DNA of 64,000 nt from NCBI RefSeq assembly GCF_022812285.1, contig NZ_CP093300.1, positions 3,782,001 through 3,846,000 of the forward strand, read 5' to 3'. Positions within the stretch are counted from its first letter, which is position 1. Each line of letters starts with the position of its first letter. This stretch comes from Alkalihalobacillus sp. LMS39 (GTDB taxonomy: Bacteria; Bacillota; Bacilli; Bacillales; Bacillaceae_F). Both the position numbers and the translations under genes were made by a program. The notes below the pieces were generated by a model. The model saw nothing but the letters and a program-made list of their open reading frames with translations, ran no database searches and had not been told where the DNA came from. Shown here one piece after another: positions 35,692-45,421 of the stretch.

Positions 35692-36192
35692 CTAGTTAGA
35701 AAGAAACTGATCAATTTCTTTTCGCTTTCGAAAAACCATCGTTTGTTTAGAACTCGAGTATAGAGCAATCACATCTAATGCTTTTTTTCTTCTTTCCTTC
35801 GGGTAATGCCATACAAATTTTAAAAACTCAAAATCTAGTTTTTCTGGACAACCTTCAGACATATCAGGTCTTGTTTTATTTTTGTACGTTACATACCGCT
35901 TTATTACACGATACATACAAAGGTATCTTGGCATATCAAGAAAAATAATTGTATCGGCTTCTTCAAAACGACGGTGCCATGTTCGACTGTAGTTCCCTTC
36001 TATTACCCAGCGCTCACGTTGCAAATAAGGCTCTTGCTTCACCTGGAGTTCTTCCATCGATGATTCGACCCAACCTGGTTTCCAAAATAACGTATCTAAA
36101 TGGATTACATCTGCATTGAGCCGTTTGGCTAGTTTTCTAGCAAAAGTAGATTTACCAGAGCCAGCCGATCCAATAACTGCTACTTTTTTCAA
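35692..36192 (-). CDS. FlaR-like topology-modulation P-loop kinase-like protein
   Basis: A 166-residue P-loop protein of the adenylate-kinase/topology-modulation group. The Walker A is GSAGSGKST (residues 8-16), followed by VIHLDTLFWKPGW, RWVIEGNYSRTWHRR and ADTIIFLDMPRYLC. Family members are annotated as topology modulation protein FlaR-like, but the function is poorly proven. AGGGGAG precedes the start. It sits between two terminated operons and stands alone. Confidence 0.82.
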   Translation of the reverse strand: MKKVAVIGSAGSGKSTFARKLAKRLNADVIHLDTLFWKPGWVESSMEELQVKQEPYLQRERWVIEGNYSRTWHRRFEEADTIIFLDMPRYLCMYRVIKRYVTYKNKTRPDMSEGCPEKLDFEFLKFVWHYPKERRKKALDVIALYSSSKQTMVFRKRKEIDQFLSN

Positions 36193-36227
36193 ATGGCTCC
36201 CCTCCTTATTTAACTAATCTGCAATAA

Positions 36228-36266
36228 AAAGGATGTCTGAAAAGATCTTCCTCTTCAAACACCCTA
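36228..36266 (-). terminator. Terminator of the methylmalonyl-CoA operon
   Basis: On the reverse strand GGGTGTTTGAA and TTCAGACATCC pair (one mismatch) and run into TTTTTATT, just after the meaB stop. Confidence 0.8.
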
Positions 36267-36272
36267 TATTGT

Positions 36273-37277
36273 CTATTGGTTATATTCATCAAGTAATGTT
36301 GTAGCAACGACAGTTGGAGTTGTTTCTCCATTTTTCATTTGCTCTCTTAATTGTGGCCATAATGTTTTTACTTGTGGATGTTGATAAAATCGCTGAATGA
36401 GTTGTTCCTCAATTAAAGCCTTCACCCAATCTTCAGACTGATTTGTTCGCCGCGTTTGAAAAAAGCCTTTTTCTTCACCTTTTTCTTTAAACTTTAATAT
36501 CATGTCCCACAGTTCCGGAACCCCATCATGAGTTAAAGCCGAAACTGTATAAGCTTTCGTTTCCCAGCCTTCTGTTACTTGTGGAAGAAAATGTAGAAGT
36601 CGATTAAACTCTGTTTTCACCATTTGAGCCGCTTGTTTATTTGCACCATCTGCTTTATTAATGACAATCGCATCTGCGAGTTCAAGAATGCCTTTTTTCA
36701 TACCTTGGAGTTCATCACCGGCTCCTGTTAATGTCATAACTAAAAAGAAATCAACCATGGAACGAACCGTTATCTCACTTTGCCCAACACCGACAGTTTC
36801 TACAATGATAACATCATATCCTGCCGCTTCACAAATCAGCATTGTCTCTCGACTTTTTCTGGCGACTCCACCAAGTGTTCCACTTGAGGGCGAGGGACGC
36901 ACATAGCCATTTGGATGTCTAGAAAGCTGATCCATTCTTGTTTTATCCCCTAAGATACTTCCACGTGTGAGCGTACTTGAAGGGTCTACTGCTAAGACCG
37001 CAACACGATGGCCTCGTTCACATAACATCGTCCCAAACGCTTCAATTAACGTACTTTTCCCTGCACCAGGTACACCTGTAAATCCTATTCGAATCGATTG
37101 ACCTGTATGTGGAGAAAGCTTTGTTAACACTTGTTGCGCCATTTCAGTATGTTTAGGAGACTGACTTTCCACTAACGTAATTGCCTGTGCGACAATCGCC
37201 CGGTTTTGAGACAACACCCCGTCTACATAATCATCTACCGTTAATTGTTTTCTTCTTGGTTTGTTGTTTCTTGTCAT
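36273..37277 (-). CDS. meaB: Methylmalonyl-CoA mutase-associated GTPase MeaB
   Basis: A 334-residue G-protein chaperone that protects methylmalonyl-CoA mutase and gates delivery of adenosylcobalamin. The P-loop is GVPGAGKST near residue 69, with VDPSSTLTRGSILGDKTRM (the MeaB signature), ETVGVGQSE, and NKADGANKQ for guanine recognition. The length is usual. It is the last gene of the operon, 28 bases after mutB, and a terminator follows. The context matches its role. Confidence 0.95.
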   Translation of the reverse strand: MTRNNKPRRKQLTVDDYVDGVLSQNRAIVAQAITLVESQSPKHTEMAQQVLTKLSPHTGQSIRIGFTGVPGAGKSTLIEAFGTMLCERGHRVAVLAVDPSSTLTRGSILGDKTRMDQLSRHPNGYVRPSPSSGTLGGVARKSRETMLICEAAGYDVIIVETVGVGQSEITVRSMVDFFLVMTLTGAGDELQGMKKGILELADAIVINKADGANKQAAQMVKTEFNRLLHFLPQVTEGWETKAYTVSALTHDGVPELWDMILKFKEKGEEKGFFQTRRTNQSEDWVKALIEEQLIQRFYQHPQVKTLWPQLREQMKNGETTPTVVATTLLDEYNQ

Positions 37278-37304
37278 GAACGATTGCCCCCCTCCCCGTT
37301 ATGT

Positions 37305-39464
37305 TTATTCGTCATCATATCCTAACCGATATTTTATTTCTTCGATTACTTTTTGCGCAGCAACAGGAATTACCGTTCCCGGACCGAAAATCGCAGCTGC
37401 GCCATGCTCAAGTAAAAAGTCATAATCTTGGGCCGGAATGACGCCACCAATCACAACAGCTATATCTTCTCGTCCTAACTGTTTCAATTGCTCAACGACT
37501 TGAGGAAGTAATGTTTTGTGTCCAGCTGCTAGTGAACTGACACCGATGACATGAACATCGTTTTCCACAGCTTGTATTGCAGCTTCCTCTGGTGTTTGAA
37601 ACAATGGTCCGATATCAACATCGAAGCCTAAATCAGCGAACGCTGTTGCAATCACTTTTGCACCACGGTCATGACCGTCTTGCCCCATTTTCGCGACCAT
37701 AATTCTTGGGCGACGACCTTCAAGTTCCGCAAATTCATCAGCAAGCTGGCGGACTACTTGAACTTGTTCTTGCTCACCAAATTCCGACCGATACACACCA
37801 CTAATCGAACGAATGACTGCTTTATGTCGACCTGATACATGTTCCACCGCATCACTAATTTCGCCTAAGCTTGCCCTTGCTCTTGCAGCCTCTATCGCTA
37901 ATGCTAATAAATTGCCTTTTCCGCTTTCAGCTGCGTTAGTTATAGCGTTAAGGGTTTCTTTTACTTTTTGCTCATCTCTATTTGTACGAAGCTTTTTTAA
38001 GCGCTCAATTTGGGCTTGACGAACCGCTGTATTATCAATATTCAAAATGTCAATCGGCTCTTCTTGCTCAAGTCGATATTTGTTCACTCCAATAATCGTT
38101 TCTTTTCCTGAATCGATATGAGCTTGTCGCCTCGCAGCCGCTTCTTCAATTCGCATTTTTGGCAATCCTGTTTCAATCGCTTTTGCCATCCCACCTAATT
38201 GTTCAATTTCTTCAATATGAGCCCATGCTTTTTCCAACAGTTCGGCTGTTAATGATTCTACATAATACGAACCGCCCCACGGGTCAAGCACATTACATAT
38301 GCCTGTCTCATCTTGTAAATACAACTGTGTATTTCTGGCAATACGAGCTGAAAAATCAGTAGGAAGTGCAATGGCTTCATCAAGGGCATTTGTATGCAAT
38401 GATTGAGTATGACCTAAAGCCGCTGCCATCGCCTCAATACATGTTCTCGTTACATTATTAAATGGATCCTGTTCAGTAAGACTCCAACCGGATGTTTGCG
38501 AATGTGTTCGTAATGCAAGCGATTTATCATTTTTCGGGTTAAATTGCTTCATCAGTTTGGCCCAAATGATTCTTGCTGCTCTCATTTTGGCCACTTCCAT
38601 ATAATAATTCATTCCAATCGCCCAGAAAAAAGATAATCTAGGTGCAAACTTATCGATATCAATTCCTGCTTTCAATCCCGTTTTCACATATTCTAAACCG
38701 TCTGCTAATGTATAGCCTAACTCAATGTCAGCTGTCGCACCAGCTTCTTGCATATGATAGCCAGAAATGCTAATACTATTGAACTTCGGCATATGGATTG
38801 ATGTGTACTCAAAAATATCGGCAATAATTCTCATCGATGTTTCTGGTGGATAAATATACGTATTACGAACCATATATTCTTTTAATATATCATTTTGAAT
38901 CGTCCCTGAAAGCTCTGATTGTTTTACCCCTTGTTCTTCTGCCGCTACAATATAAAAGGCCATAATTGGGAGAACCGCACCGTTCATCGTCATCGAAACG
39001 GACATTTGGTTCAATGGTATGTCATCAAATAAAATTTTCATATCTAAAATAGAGTCAACGGCCACTCCTGCTTTCCCAACATCCCCAACAACACGAGGAT
39101 GGTCAGAATCATATCCCCGATGTGTTGCGAGATCAAACGCAATCGATAGTCCTTTTTGTCCTGCTGCTAAGTTCCGACGATAAAACGCATTACTTTCCTC
39201 TGCTGTTGAAAAACCCGCATATTGACGAATCGTCCATGGCCTTGTTTTATACATAGCAGGGTATGGTCCACGAAAGTACGGGGCAATCCCTGCCACATAA
39301 TCTAAATGTTTCATGGAAGTAATATCTTCTTTAGTATAAACGTCTTTCACATCGATTTTCTCTGTTGTTGAAAACGTGACATGAGTCTTTGATTCGGTAT
39401 TTCCCTGTTTAGGTTGATTTATTAGCTCTTCATAACTCAATTCTGAAAAATTAGGCTTTGTCAT
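37305..39464 (-). CDS. mutB: Methylmalonyl-CoA mutase large (catalytic) subunit
   Basis: A 719-residue adenosylcobalamin enzyme converting (R)-methylmalonyl-CoA to succinyl-CoA. The N-terminal TIM barrel includes [36 protein letters not shown] and [17 protein letters not shown]. The C-terminal domain carries the cobalamin motif DGHDRGAKV (DxHxxG) near residue 606, so this is the active subunit. The start ATG overlaps the mutA stop (ATGA), with GGGAG upstream, and the upstream in-frame codons are dismissed. With MutA it forms the heterodimer. Confidence 0.96.
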   Translation of the reverse strand: MTKPNFSELSYEELINQPKQGNTESKTHVTFSTTEKIDVKDVYTKEDITSMKHLDYVAGIAPYFRGPYPAMYKTRPWTIRQYAGFSTAEESNAFYRRNLAAGQKGLSIAFDLATHRGYDSDHPRVVGDVGKAGVAVDSILDMKILFDDIPLNQMSVSMTMNGAVLPIMAFYIVAAEEQGVKQSELSGTIQNDILKEYMVRNTYIYPPETSMRIIADIFEYTSIHMPKFNSISISGYHMQEAGATADIELGYTLADGLEYVKTGLKAGIDIDKFAPRLSFFWAIGMNYYMEVAKMRAARIIWAKLMKQFNPKNDKSLALRTHSQTSGWSLTEQDPFNNVTRTCIEAMAAALGHTQSLHTNALDEAIALPTDFSARIARNTQLYLQDETGICNVLDPWGGSYYVESLTAELLEKAWAHIEEIEQLGGMAKAIETGLPKMRIEEAAARRQAHIDSGKETIIGVNKYRLEQEEPIDILNIDNTAVRQAQIERLKKLRTNRDEQKVKETLNAITNAAESGKGNLLALAIEAARARASLGEISDAVEHVSGRHKAVIRSISGVYRSEFGEQEQVQVVRQLADEFAELEGRRPRIMVAKMGQDGHDRGAKVIATAFADLGFDVDIGPLFQTPEEAAIQAVENDVHVIGVSSLAAGHKTLLPQVVEQLKQLGREDIAVVIGGVIPAQDYDFLLEHGAAAIFGPGTVIPVAAQKVIEEIKYRLGYDDE

Positions 39465-41554
39465 GTAAGCGTCACTCCCTTCTTTTCTAGAAGGAAACAA
39501 AGTTCCTCATAACCATTCGTTCTTCGATGGATAAATCGGTCGACACCCGCTTCTTTCAATTGAAGTTGTTCTTCTTCTGTTGGTAAGCCAACGACATAAA
39601 CAAGACAATCAGGTATTTGTTGCTTTAAATCAATTATAAAGGTTGGAATCACTTGACGATATTCCTCATCTAGCCCACATAAAACAATAATCTTTTCTTT
39701 CTTTGCTTTTGCCAAAATGGATTCCGTTGACTCCTCAAATCGTGAGAAGGAGATATCAAAACCTCCTACTTGAAAAAACTCTTTGGCAAAATCCATCCGA
39801 GGTTTATGGCTTGCGACCGAACCGAATAAAAGAAATGGTAACTCAATCGAGGCATTGTGAGACTTTTTAAAAGTTTCATAAGCTTCTCTTATCACTTCAA
39901 AAGGAATGGCAGCTCGATTTGGTTTGATTCGCACGACTTGTTCTTTCTCCGTTCCTTTACTCTCTTTCGCTAAGTCAGAAAGAGATGCTCCAGCTTTGGC
40001 AGCTTCGATGAATTGCGTGACTACGCTTGTTTCTTTTGATAGGAAAATGTGTTGTTCAGGTAAATTATGACTCGCTTGTAAATGTTCAGATAAATACGCT
40101 TGTTTATCTGAATGCCTTGTTTCTGCTTTTTCTTCTTTATTACTATATCGATTTGTCCCAACAATGACATCTTTTCGCATCATCACGTTTTTTATTTTTT
40201 TCTGTTCTGTTTTGGAAATCATCTTTTGAACAAACTGTTGCTGAGCTGCGCTAAACATTCCACCTTTAGCTTCTATTTGTTGAAAAATAGCCCATGTTTG
40301 TTTTCCGACTTCATTTGTTAATGATTCGACATACCAAGAACCGCCAACAGGGTCTGACGTAATTCCGATATGAGATTCTTCCTGTAAAATAATCGATGTA
40401 TTACGAGCAATTCTTCTCGAAAACTCAGTTGAACTTCCTAATACTTCATCAAACCGACTAACATGAATGCTATTTGCCCCACCAACGGCTGCTGCAAATG
40501 CTTCTGTAGTACCCCGTAACATATTGACATACGGGTCATATTTTGTTTTTGTCCAAGCCGATGTTCTTCCATGGATCCACATTTTTTGCGCTTCTTCATT
40601 TCCGCCAAAAACACGAACAATATTTGACCACAATAAACGGGCAGCCCGTAATTTTGCGATCTCCATAAAATAATTTGAACCGATAGCAAATGAAAAACGA
40701 AGCGACGAAGCAATTTGCTGAACATTATGACCACGTTCGCTCATTTCGGCAAGATAAAAAGCTCCTGTCGCCAATGCACAAGCTAACTCCTCCACTGCAC
40801 TTGCTCCGCCGTTATGATACACTTCGCCGCGAATGAGTATCGTTTGTAAAGATGGCGTATGTTCTTTTGACCAAGTTAAAACATCTGACATTTGCTTTAA
40901 ACATTGCTGCATCGTATACGGAATTTTTCCTTGTTCAAGTAATTCCCCAACCGGGTCTGCGCTAATACAACCTGTTAGTTTATGAAGCGGTGTACCCGAT
41001 TTCTCTATTGCACTTCCGATTATACTTAACAACGGTAACGCTGTTGCCCCACAATAAACGAATAATGGCACTTCTTCCATGGCAATACCTTGGAGTGCTG
41101 CTTCCATATGTTCACTCGAAAAAACAGACAATCCCGCTTCTCCTGCGTGGTTTGAGCCTCGTCCGTTTTCTCCTTTTCTCGTTGGCCCGTCCACAACCAT
41201 GTTTAATTCTGTTTGCCCCATCGAAAGAGCATGCTTAGCTACTTCATTCCATTTCCTTGGTGATGCCACATCAATTTCTTGACTAATGTCCCATGTCCGC
41301 TTCGCTTTTGTCTTTTTCTCATTTCCTCGAACAAAAGGACGTTCACCAGGCCAATTTTCTATATATTCAAGGGTTTCAAGCGCATCTTTTTGATACATCG
41401 GTGAAAGTGTAATTCCTTCATATGTGTCAGTTAAGAGCTTTTCAAACGCTGCTCCTTTTAATGACTGCTCCGCTACTGTTTTCCACTGCTCATATGTCGG
41501 TATGGGAAACTCTGCAAATGACTCCCAACGGTTCGATTGTTTTCTCTCTTCCAT
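39461..41554 (-). CDS. mutA: Methylmalonyl-CoA mutase small subunit
   Basis: A 697-residue partner of MutB. It has the mutase barrel pattern ([21 protein letters not shown] split as [13 protein letters not shown] and [11 protein letters not shown]) and a C-terminal domain related to the B12-binding fold, where the DxHxxG signature is lacking ([16 protein letters not shown]). That is normal for the non-catalytic subunit. AAAGGAAGG precedes the ATG at 41554. It overlaps mutB by four bases and follows the carboxyltransferase gene by 29 bases. Confidence 0.94.
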   Translation of the reverse strand: MEERKQSNRWESFAEFPIPTYEQWKTVAEQSLKGAAFEKLLTDTYEGITLSPMYQKDALETLEYIENWPGERPFVRGNEKKTKAKRTWDISQEIDVASPRKWNEVAKHALSMGQTELNMVVDGPTRKGENGRGSNHAGEAGLSVFSSEHMEAALQGIAMEEVPLFVYCGATALPLLSIIGSAIEKSGTPLHKLTGCISADPVGELLEQGKIPYTMQQCLKQMSDVLTWSKEHTPSLQTILIRGEVYHNGGASAVEELACALATGAFYLAEMSERGHNVQQIASSLRFSFAIGSNYFMEIAKLRAARLLWSNIVRVFGGNEEAQKMWIHGRTSAWTKTKYDPYVNMLRGTTEAFAAAVGGANSIHVSRFDEVLGSSTEFSRRIARNTSIILQEESHIGITSDPVGGSWYVESLTNEVGKQTWAIFQQIEAKGGMFSAAQQQFVQKMISKTEQKKIKNVMMRKDVIVGTNRYSNKEEKAETRHSDKQAYLSEHLQASHNLPEQHIFLSKETSVVTQFIEAAKAGASLSDLAKESKGTEKEQVVRIKPNRAAIPFEVIREAYETFKKSHNASIELPFLLFGSVASHKPRMDFAKEFFQVGGFDISFSRFEESTESILAKAKKEKIIVLCGLDEEYRQVIPTFIIDLKQQIPDCLVYVVGLPTEEEQLQLKEAGVDRFIHRRTNGYEELCFLLEKKGVTLT

Positions 41555-41583
41555 CGTATACCTTCCTTTCCCTCATTCATTTT

Positions 41584-43134
41584 TTACAGTGGAATATTGC
41601 CATGTTTCTTTTTCGGATTTGTTTTCTTTTTATTTCTTAACATCTCTAATGCGCTAGCTAATCGTTTTCTCGTATCTCTTGGATCAATGACATCATCAAC
41701 AATTCCATTCGCAGAAGCTACATAAGGGTTTGCATAACGTTCTCGGTACTCTTTAATTTTTGCTGCTCTTGTTTCTTCTGGATTTTCACTTTCTCGTATT
41801 TCTTTCGCGAAAATAATATTAGCAGCTCCTTCAGGTCCCATCACCGCAATTTCTGCATTTGGCCATGCAAACACTAAATCAGCACCTATCGCTTTACTAT
41901 TCAATGCGACATAAGCCCCACCAAATGCTTTCCGTAAAATAACAGTAATCTTCGGTACAGTCGCTTCCGAATAAGCATAAAGGATTTTTGCACCATGTCT
42001 TATAATGCCACCATGCTCTTGCTGAACTCCTGGGATAAATCCACTGACATCTTCAAATGTAATCAACGGAATATTAAAGCAATCACAGAAACGAATAAAG
42101 CGAGCACATTTATCAGATGAATTGATATCAAGGCCACCAGCCATCATCTTAGGATTATTTGCAATCATTCCAACCGTATCTCCATTAATTCTCGCAAACC
42201 CAACAACAATGTTTTTTGCAAAAGCGGCTTGGACTTCCATGAAATCGCCATCATCTACGATTTTTGTAATCACTTTTCTAACATCATATACTTTCGTCCC
42301 ATCAACAGGAACGATATCGATTAATTCTTGAATTCTTTCATCAAGCGGGACTTCTTTTTTGGGCTGTTGGACAGGAGGTTTTTCTTCATTATTCGATGGT
42401 AAATAGCGAATCAGACGCCGTACTTCCACTAACACTTCTTCTTCTGAACTAGCTGTAAAATGAGCATTTCCACTAACTGAAGAATGAACACTGGCGCCAC
42501 CTAAATCTTCACTATTAATTTTTGCGCCTGTCACACTTTCAATAACTTTTGGACCGGTAATAAACATTTGACTCGTTTTTTCAACCATAAACACAAAATC
42601 TGTAATCGCAGGAGAGTATACAGCTCCCCCAGCACAAGGACCCATGATAACAGATATTTGCGGAACAACACCTGAATAAATCGAATTGCGATAAAAAATA
42701 TGGCCGTAACCATCTAACGATAATACGCCTTCTTGAATACGAGCACCACCTGAATCATTCAAACCGATAATAGGTGCGCCATTTTCAGCTGCCAAGTCCA
42801 TAACTTTTGCAATTTTTAACGCGTGCATTTCTCCTAATGCACCACCGAATACCGTAAAGTCTTGGGCAAATACAAAGACGAGCTTGCCTTCCACTTTCCC
42901 GTACCCTGTGACAACTCCTTCTCCAGGTGCTTCTCCAATCCCAAAATCCAATCCCCGATTTTCAATAAATGGGTTTAACTCCACAAATGAATCTTCATCT
43001 AACAGGAAGTCGATCCGCTCTCGTGCTGTTTGTTTTCCTTTAGCATGTTGTGCCTCAATTCTAGCCTCTCCACCACCAAGCTTTACTTTATCTCTTCTAT
43101 CTTCCATTTCCTCAATTTTGTCAAACATATCCAT
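41584..43134 (-). CDS. Acyl-CoA carboxylase carboxyltransferase beta subunit (propionyl-CoA carboxylase type)
   Basis: A 516-residue carboxyltransferase with two crotonase-like halves: GGALGEMHALKIAKVMDLA, LNDSGGARIQEGVLSLDGYG and GPCAGGAVYSPAITDF in the first, and VSGFIPGVQQEHGGIIRHGAK and VAWP-like FAWPNAEIAVMGPEGA in the second. In this operon it most likely transfers CO2 between biotin and propionyl-CoA to give methylmalonyl-CoA. A decarboxylase role would be an alternative. No biotin carboxylase or biotin carrier gene is adjacent. GAGGTGAC precedes the start; it lies 18 bases after the TetR gene. Confidence 0.93.
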   Translation of the reverse strand: MDMFDKIEEMEDRRDKVKLGGGEARIEAQHAKGKQTARERIDFLLDEDSFVELNPFIENRGLDFGIGEAPGEGVVTGYGKVEGKLVFVFAQDFTVFGGALGEMHALKIAKVMDLAAENGAPIIGLNDSGGARIQEGVLSLDGYGHIFYRNSIYSGVVPQISVIMGPCAGGAVYSPAITDFVFMVEKTSQMFITGPKVIESVTGAKINSEDLGGASVHSSVSGNAHFTASSEEEVLVEVRRLIRYLPSNNEEKPPVQQPKKEVPLDERIQELIDIVPVDGTKVYDVRKVITKIVDDGDFMEVQAAFAKNIVVGFARINGDTVGMIANNPKMMAGGLDINSSDKCARFIRFCDCFNIPLITFEDVSGFIPGVQQEHGGIIRHGAKILYAYSEATVPKITVILRKAFGGAYVALNSKAIGADLVFAWPNAEIAVMGPEGAANIIFAKEIRESENPEETRAAKIKEYRERYANPYVASANGIVDDVIDPRDTRKRLASALEMLRNKKKTNPKKKHGNIPL

Positions 43135-43152
43135 TCAGGTCACCTCATCCAT

Positions 43153-43779
43153 TTACTTTGTTTTCAAAAAGAAATGTTCATTCTCTTCTTTGTCTATTCC
43201 TTGTTTTGTTAAAACAGCATGCATGACAATATCTGCGTACATCATTGAAATTTCCTCAATCGAATATTTACCAGTTGCTTTATACCATTTGTATGTCCAA
43301 TTAATCATCCCAAAAATCGCCATGGACATAATTTCTATCGGCACTTCTTTTCGAAAAACACCTGAATCCATTCCTTCCTTCACAATCGTCATCATCATAT
43401 TTTTATATTTATCCCGTTTTTCCTTAATAACTTTTTCGTATTCAGCTGATAAATACAAACTTTCTTGATAAAAAACAGTGACATGGGACCTGTACATATC
43501 AAACATCATGACAAATGATTTTATCGTTTCATATAAACGCTCCTCTGGACTGTCATATTTCTCGTAAGCCTCTGTTGCTTTATCAAGAACATATGTGATA
43601 AAGGAATCATGAATCGTATAAAGTAACTCATCCTTTGACTTGAAATTGTGATAAAACCCTCCTTTAGATGTCTCACTTTTTTGAACAATCGTATCAACTG
43701 TTACAGCATGATAACCATATTCTTCAAAAAGCGAAAGGGCTGCCTCGATGATTCTTTCTTTTGTTGGCTTTTCTTTCAT
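43153..43779 (-). CDS. TetR-family transcriptional regulator of the propionyl/methylmalonyl-CoA operon
   Basis: A 208-residue regulator. The N-terminal helix-turn-helix reads RIIEAALSLFEEYGYHAVTV, DTIVQKSETSKGGFYHNFKS and KDELL; the C-terminal ligand domain is helical. It is the first gene of the operon (regulator-carboxyltransferase-mutA-mutB-meaB) and is probably autoregulated through the palindrome at 43811-43826 between its promoter and start. Similar TetR proteins sense acyl-CoA, and the ligand here is unknown. Confidence 0.92.
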   Translation of the reverse strand: MKEKPTKERIIEAALSLFEEYGYHAVTVDTIVQKSETSKGGFYHNFKSKDELLYTIHDSFITYVLDKATEAYEKYDSPEERLYETIKSFVMMFDMYRSHVTVFYQESLYLSAEYEKVIKEKRDKYKNMMMTIVKEGMDSGVFRKEVPIEIMSMAIFGMINWTYKWYKATGKYSIEEISMMYADIVMHAVLTKQGIDKEENEHFFLKTK

Positions 43780-43810
43780 TCCATCACCTACTTTTCTCGA
43801 CTACACCTGT

Positions 43811-43826
43811 GACCGACTAGTCAGTC
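43811..43826. promoter_or_regulatory. TetR-type operator
   Basis: GACCGACTAGTCAGTC is a 16-base palindrome with one mismatched pair, centred on CTAG. It lies about 12-27 bases downstream of the -10 box of the tetR operon promoter and 32 bases before the start codon. That is a position for autorepression. Confidence 0.65.
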
Positions 43827-43837
43827 TGTATATACTC

Positions 43838-43867
43838 ATTTTATGTAAGCGCTTCATATATTGTCAA
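43838..43867 (-). promoter_or_regulatory. Promoter of the tetR-mutAB operon with a cre-like site
   Basis: On the reverse strand, perfect TTGACA (43867-43862) and TAAAAT (43843-43838) are spaced by 18 bases. In the spacer, 43844-43856, the forward strand reads TGTAAGCGCTTCA, one base short of the CcpA cre consensus palindrome. Carbon catabolite repression is inferred. Confidence 0.6.
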
Positions 43868-43873
43868 GGAAAA

Positions 43874-43910
43874 ACAACCGATTCTTCACTAGAAATCGGT
43901 TGTAGTTTTA
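43874..43910 (-). terminator. Terminator of the thiolase gene
   Basis: CAACCGATT and AATCGGTTG pair with a short loop. On the reverse strand it ends in TTTTTCC, which merges with the -35 region of the tetR promoter. Confidence 0.8.
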
Positions 43911-43912
43911 TC

Positions 43913-45088
43913 TTATATATTCATATTTTCAATGACAAGCGCGATTCCTTGGCCGCCCCCAATACATAAGCTTGCGACTCCATATTTCAAACCTTGTGCT
44001 TTTAACTCATAAGCTAAAGAAAGAACGATTCTTGTCCCACTTGCTCCAACTGGGTGTCCAAGTGCTATCGCACCACCATTTACATTTGTTTTCTCCCGAT
44101 TAAGGTGGAGTTCTTTTTCAACAGCGATATATTGAGCAGCAAACGCTTCATTAACTTCAACAAGATCCATGTCTCCTATCGTCAAGTTCGCTCGTTTCAA
44201 TGCTTGTTGAATAGCTGGCACAGGTCCAATCCCCATCTTTTTCGGGTCAACGCCTGCGACAGCCCATGATTTAATTTTCGCTAATGGCTTATTTATAGCA
44301 CTCAAACGATTTTCGTGAACAACGATAACAGACGCAGCCCCGTCATTGATACCACTTGCATTGCCTGATGTTACAGTTCCCTCTTTTTTAAAGGCCGGTG
44401 AAAAGGTTGCTAATTTTTCTTTTGTTACCGCATGTTTAATATGTTCGTCTTGATTTATCATTGAACCGTCTACTTCAACACCGACAATTTCTTTCGCAAA
44501 ACGTTGACTCTCCACCGCTTTCTTTGCCCGTTCCTGACTTAACAGTGCAAATTCATCTTGTTCTTCTCTCGTTATCTCATACATTGTAGCTAGATTTTCT
44601 GCTGTGATTCCCATTCCACATCCTGCAAACTCATCTGTTAATGTACTCGTTAACATATCCGCAAACTGAAGACTCCCATACTTCACACCTCCAAATCGGC
44701 TATGAAACGAAACATGCGGCGATAATGACATATTTTCAGCACCACCTGCTAATGCCACCTCAGACTCTCCTAATGCAATGCTTTGCGCTGCACTTACGAT
44801 CGCTTGCATACCTGAACCACATAAACGGTTTACCGTTAACGCAGGTGTTTCGGTTGGGACATCTGCCGTTAAAGCAATATGTCTCGCTAAATAAGCAGCA
44901 TTCGTATGACTATGAATAACATTCCCATAAACAACATTATCAATCTCTTTAGGAGCATATCCTGACCTTTTAAGTGCCTCTTTTGCAGTAATGGTTCCTA
45001 GCTCTGTTGCTGTTTTTGTGCGGAGTGACTTTCCAAACGACCCAAAGGCTGTTCTAGCACCTTCAACAATATAAATATTTTCCATCAT
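43913..45088 (-). CDS. Acetyl-CoA C-acetyltransferase (thiolase)
   Basis: A 391-residue thiolase that condenses or cleaves acyl-CoA units. Catalytic residues are Cys90 in NRLCGSGMQ, the His in ALGHPVGASG and the C-terminal Cys in SLCIGGGQG, with NVNGGAIALGHPVG as expected. It probably serves beta-ketoacyl-CoA breakdown, next to the methylmalonyl-CoA operon. GGGGG precedes two adjacent ATG codons, so the start may also be 45085. It has its own terminator. A cre-like site lies about 85 bases upstream. Confidence 0.93.
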   Translation of the reverse strand: MMENIYIVEGARTAFGSFGKSLRTKTATELGTITAKEALKRSGYAPKEIDNVVYGNVIHSHTNAAYLARHIALTADVPTETPALTVNRLCGSGMQAIVSAAQSIALGESEVALAGGAENMSLSPHVSFHSRFGGVKYGSLQFADMLTSTLTDEFAGCGMGITAENLATMYEITREEQDEFALLSQERAKKAVESQRFAKEIVGVEVDGSMINQDEHIKHAVTKEKLATFSPAFKKEGTVTSGNASGINDGAASVIVVHENRLSAINKPLAKIKSWAVAGVDPKKMGIGPVPAIQQALKRANLTIGDMDLVEVNEAFAAQYIAVEKELHLNREKTNVNGGAIALGHPVGASGTRIVLSLAYELKAQGLKYGVASLCIGGGQGIALVIENMNI

Positions 45089-45172
45089 GTTCCCCCTATA
45101 AAGAAATTCTAACCTTTTATTTTCCCTTTTTTCGTTTACCTTTTTCTAATTTTTCGAATACTACTATTAATA

Positions 45173-45186
45173 TGATAACGCTTACG
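45173..45186. promoter_or_regulatory. CcpA cre-like site upstream of the thiolase gene
   Basis: TGATAACGCTTACG matches the cre consensus TGWNANCGNTNWCA at all positions but the last. It lies in the divergent region between the thiolase gene and the 63-residue gene. Confidence 0.55.
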
Positions 45187-45216
45187 AAATTGAACGACAA
45201 GAAAGGAAAATAGAAA

Positions 45217-45408
45217 ATGGACTATCAATCTATAAAAATGCAACAACTTATTCAAATAGACCGATTCTTACAGGAAACATTTCATGAAGTAACCGAACAA
45301 ATCGGGGATGACAACCTTGCTCTTTTGCTTATTTATGAGACATATATTAAGAAAAATGCTATCCACTGTAATGCATATAACTATCTAACAAACGAAGTCA
45401 TGATGTGA
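45217..45408 (+). CDS. Small hypothetical protein, 63 residues
   Basis: A short, mostly helical soluble protein starting MDYQSIKMQQLIQIDRFLQE and ending NYLTNEVMM. AGAAAGGA precedes the ATG. It is divergent from the thiolase gene and shares its 3' terminator hairpin with the convergent PilZ gene. I do not recognise the family. Confidence 0.6.
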   Translation: MDYQSIKMQQLIQIDRFLQETFHEVTEQIGDDNLALLLIYETYIKKNAIHCNAYNYLTNEVMM

Positions 45409-45421
45409 CTTCGTTTGTTAG
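45385..45421. terminator. Bidirectional terminator overlapping two gene ends
   Basis: CTAACAAACGAAGTCA and TGACTTCGTTTGTTAG form a perfect 16-base stem with a five-base loop. The hairpin includes the last codons of the forward gene (stop at 45408) and the stop of the reverse PilZ gene (45418). Confidence 0.75.

Noticed and set aside
39461-41554. MutA as a decayed mutase because DxHxxG is missing
   Set aside because: The small subunit of heterodimeric methylmalonyl-CoA mutase normally lacks that motif, and the gene is full length and in frame.
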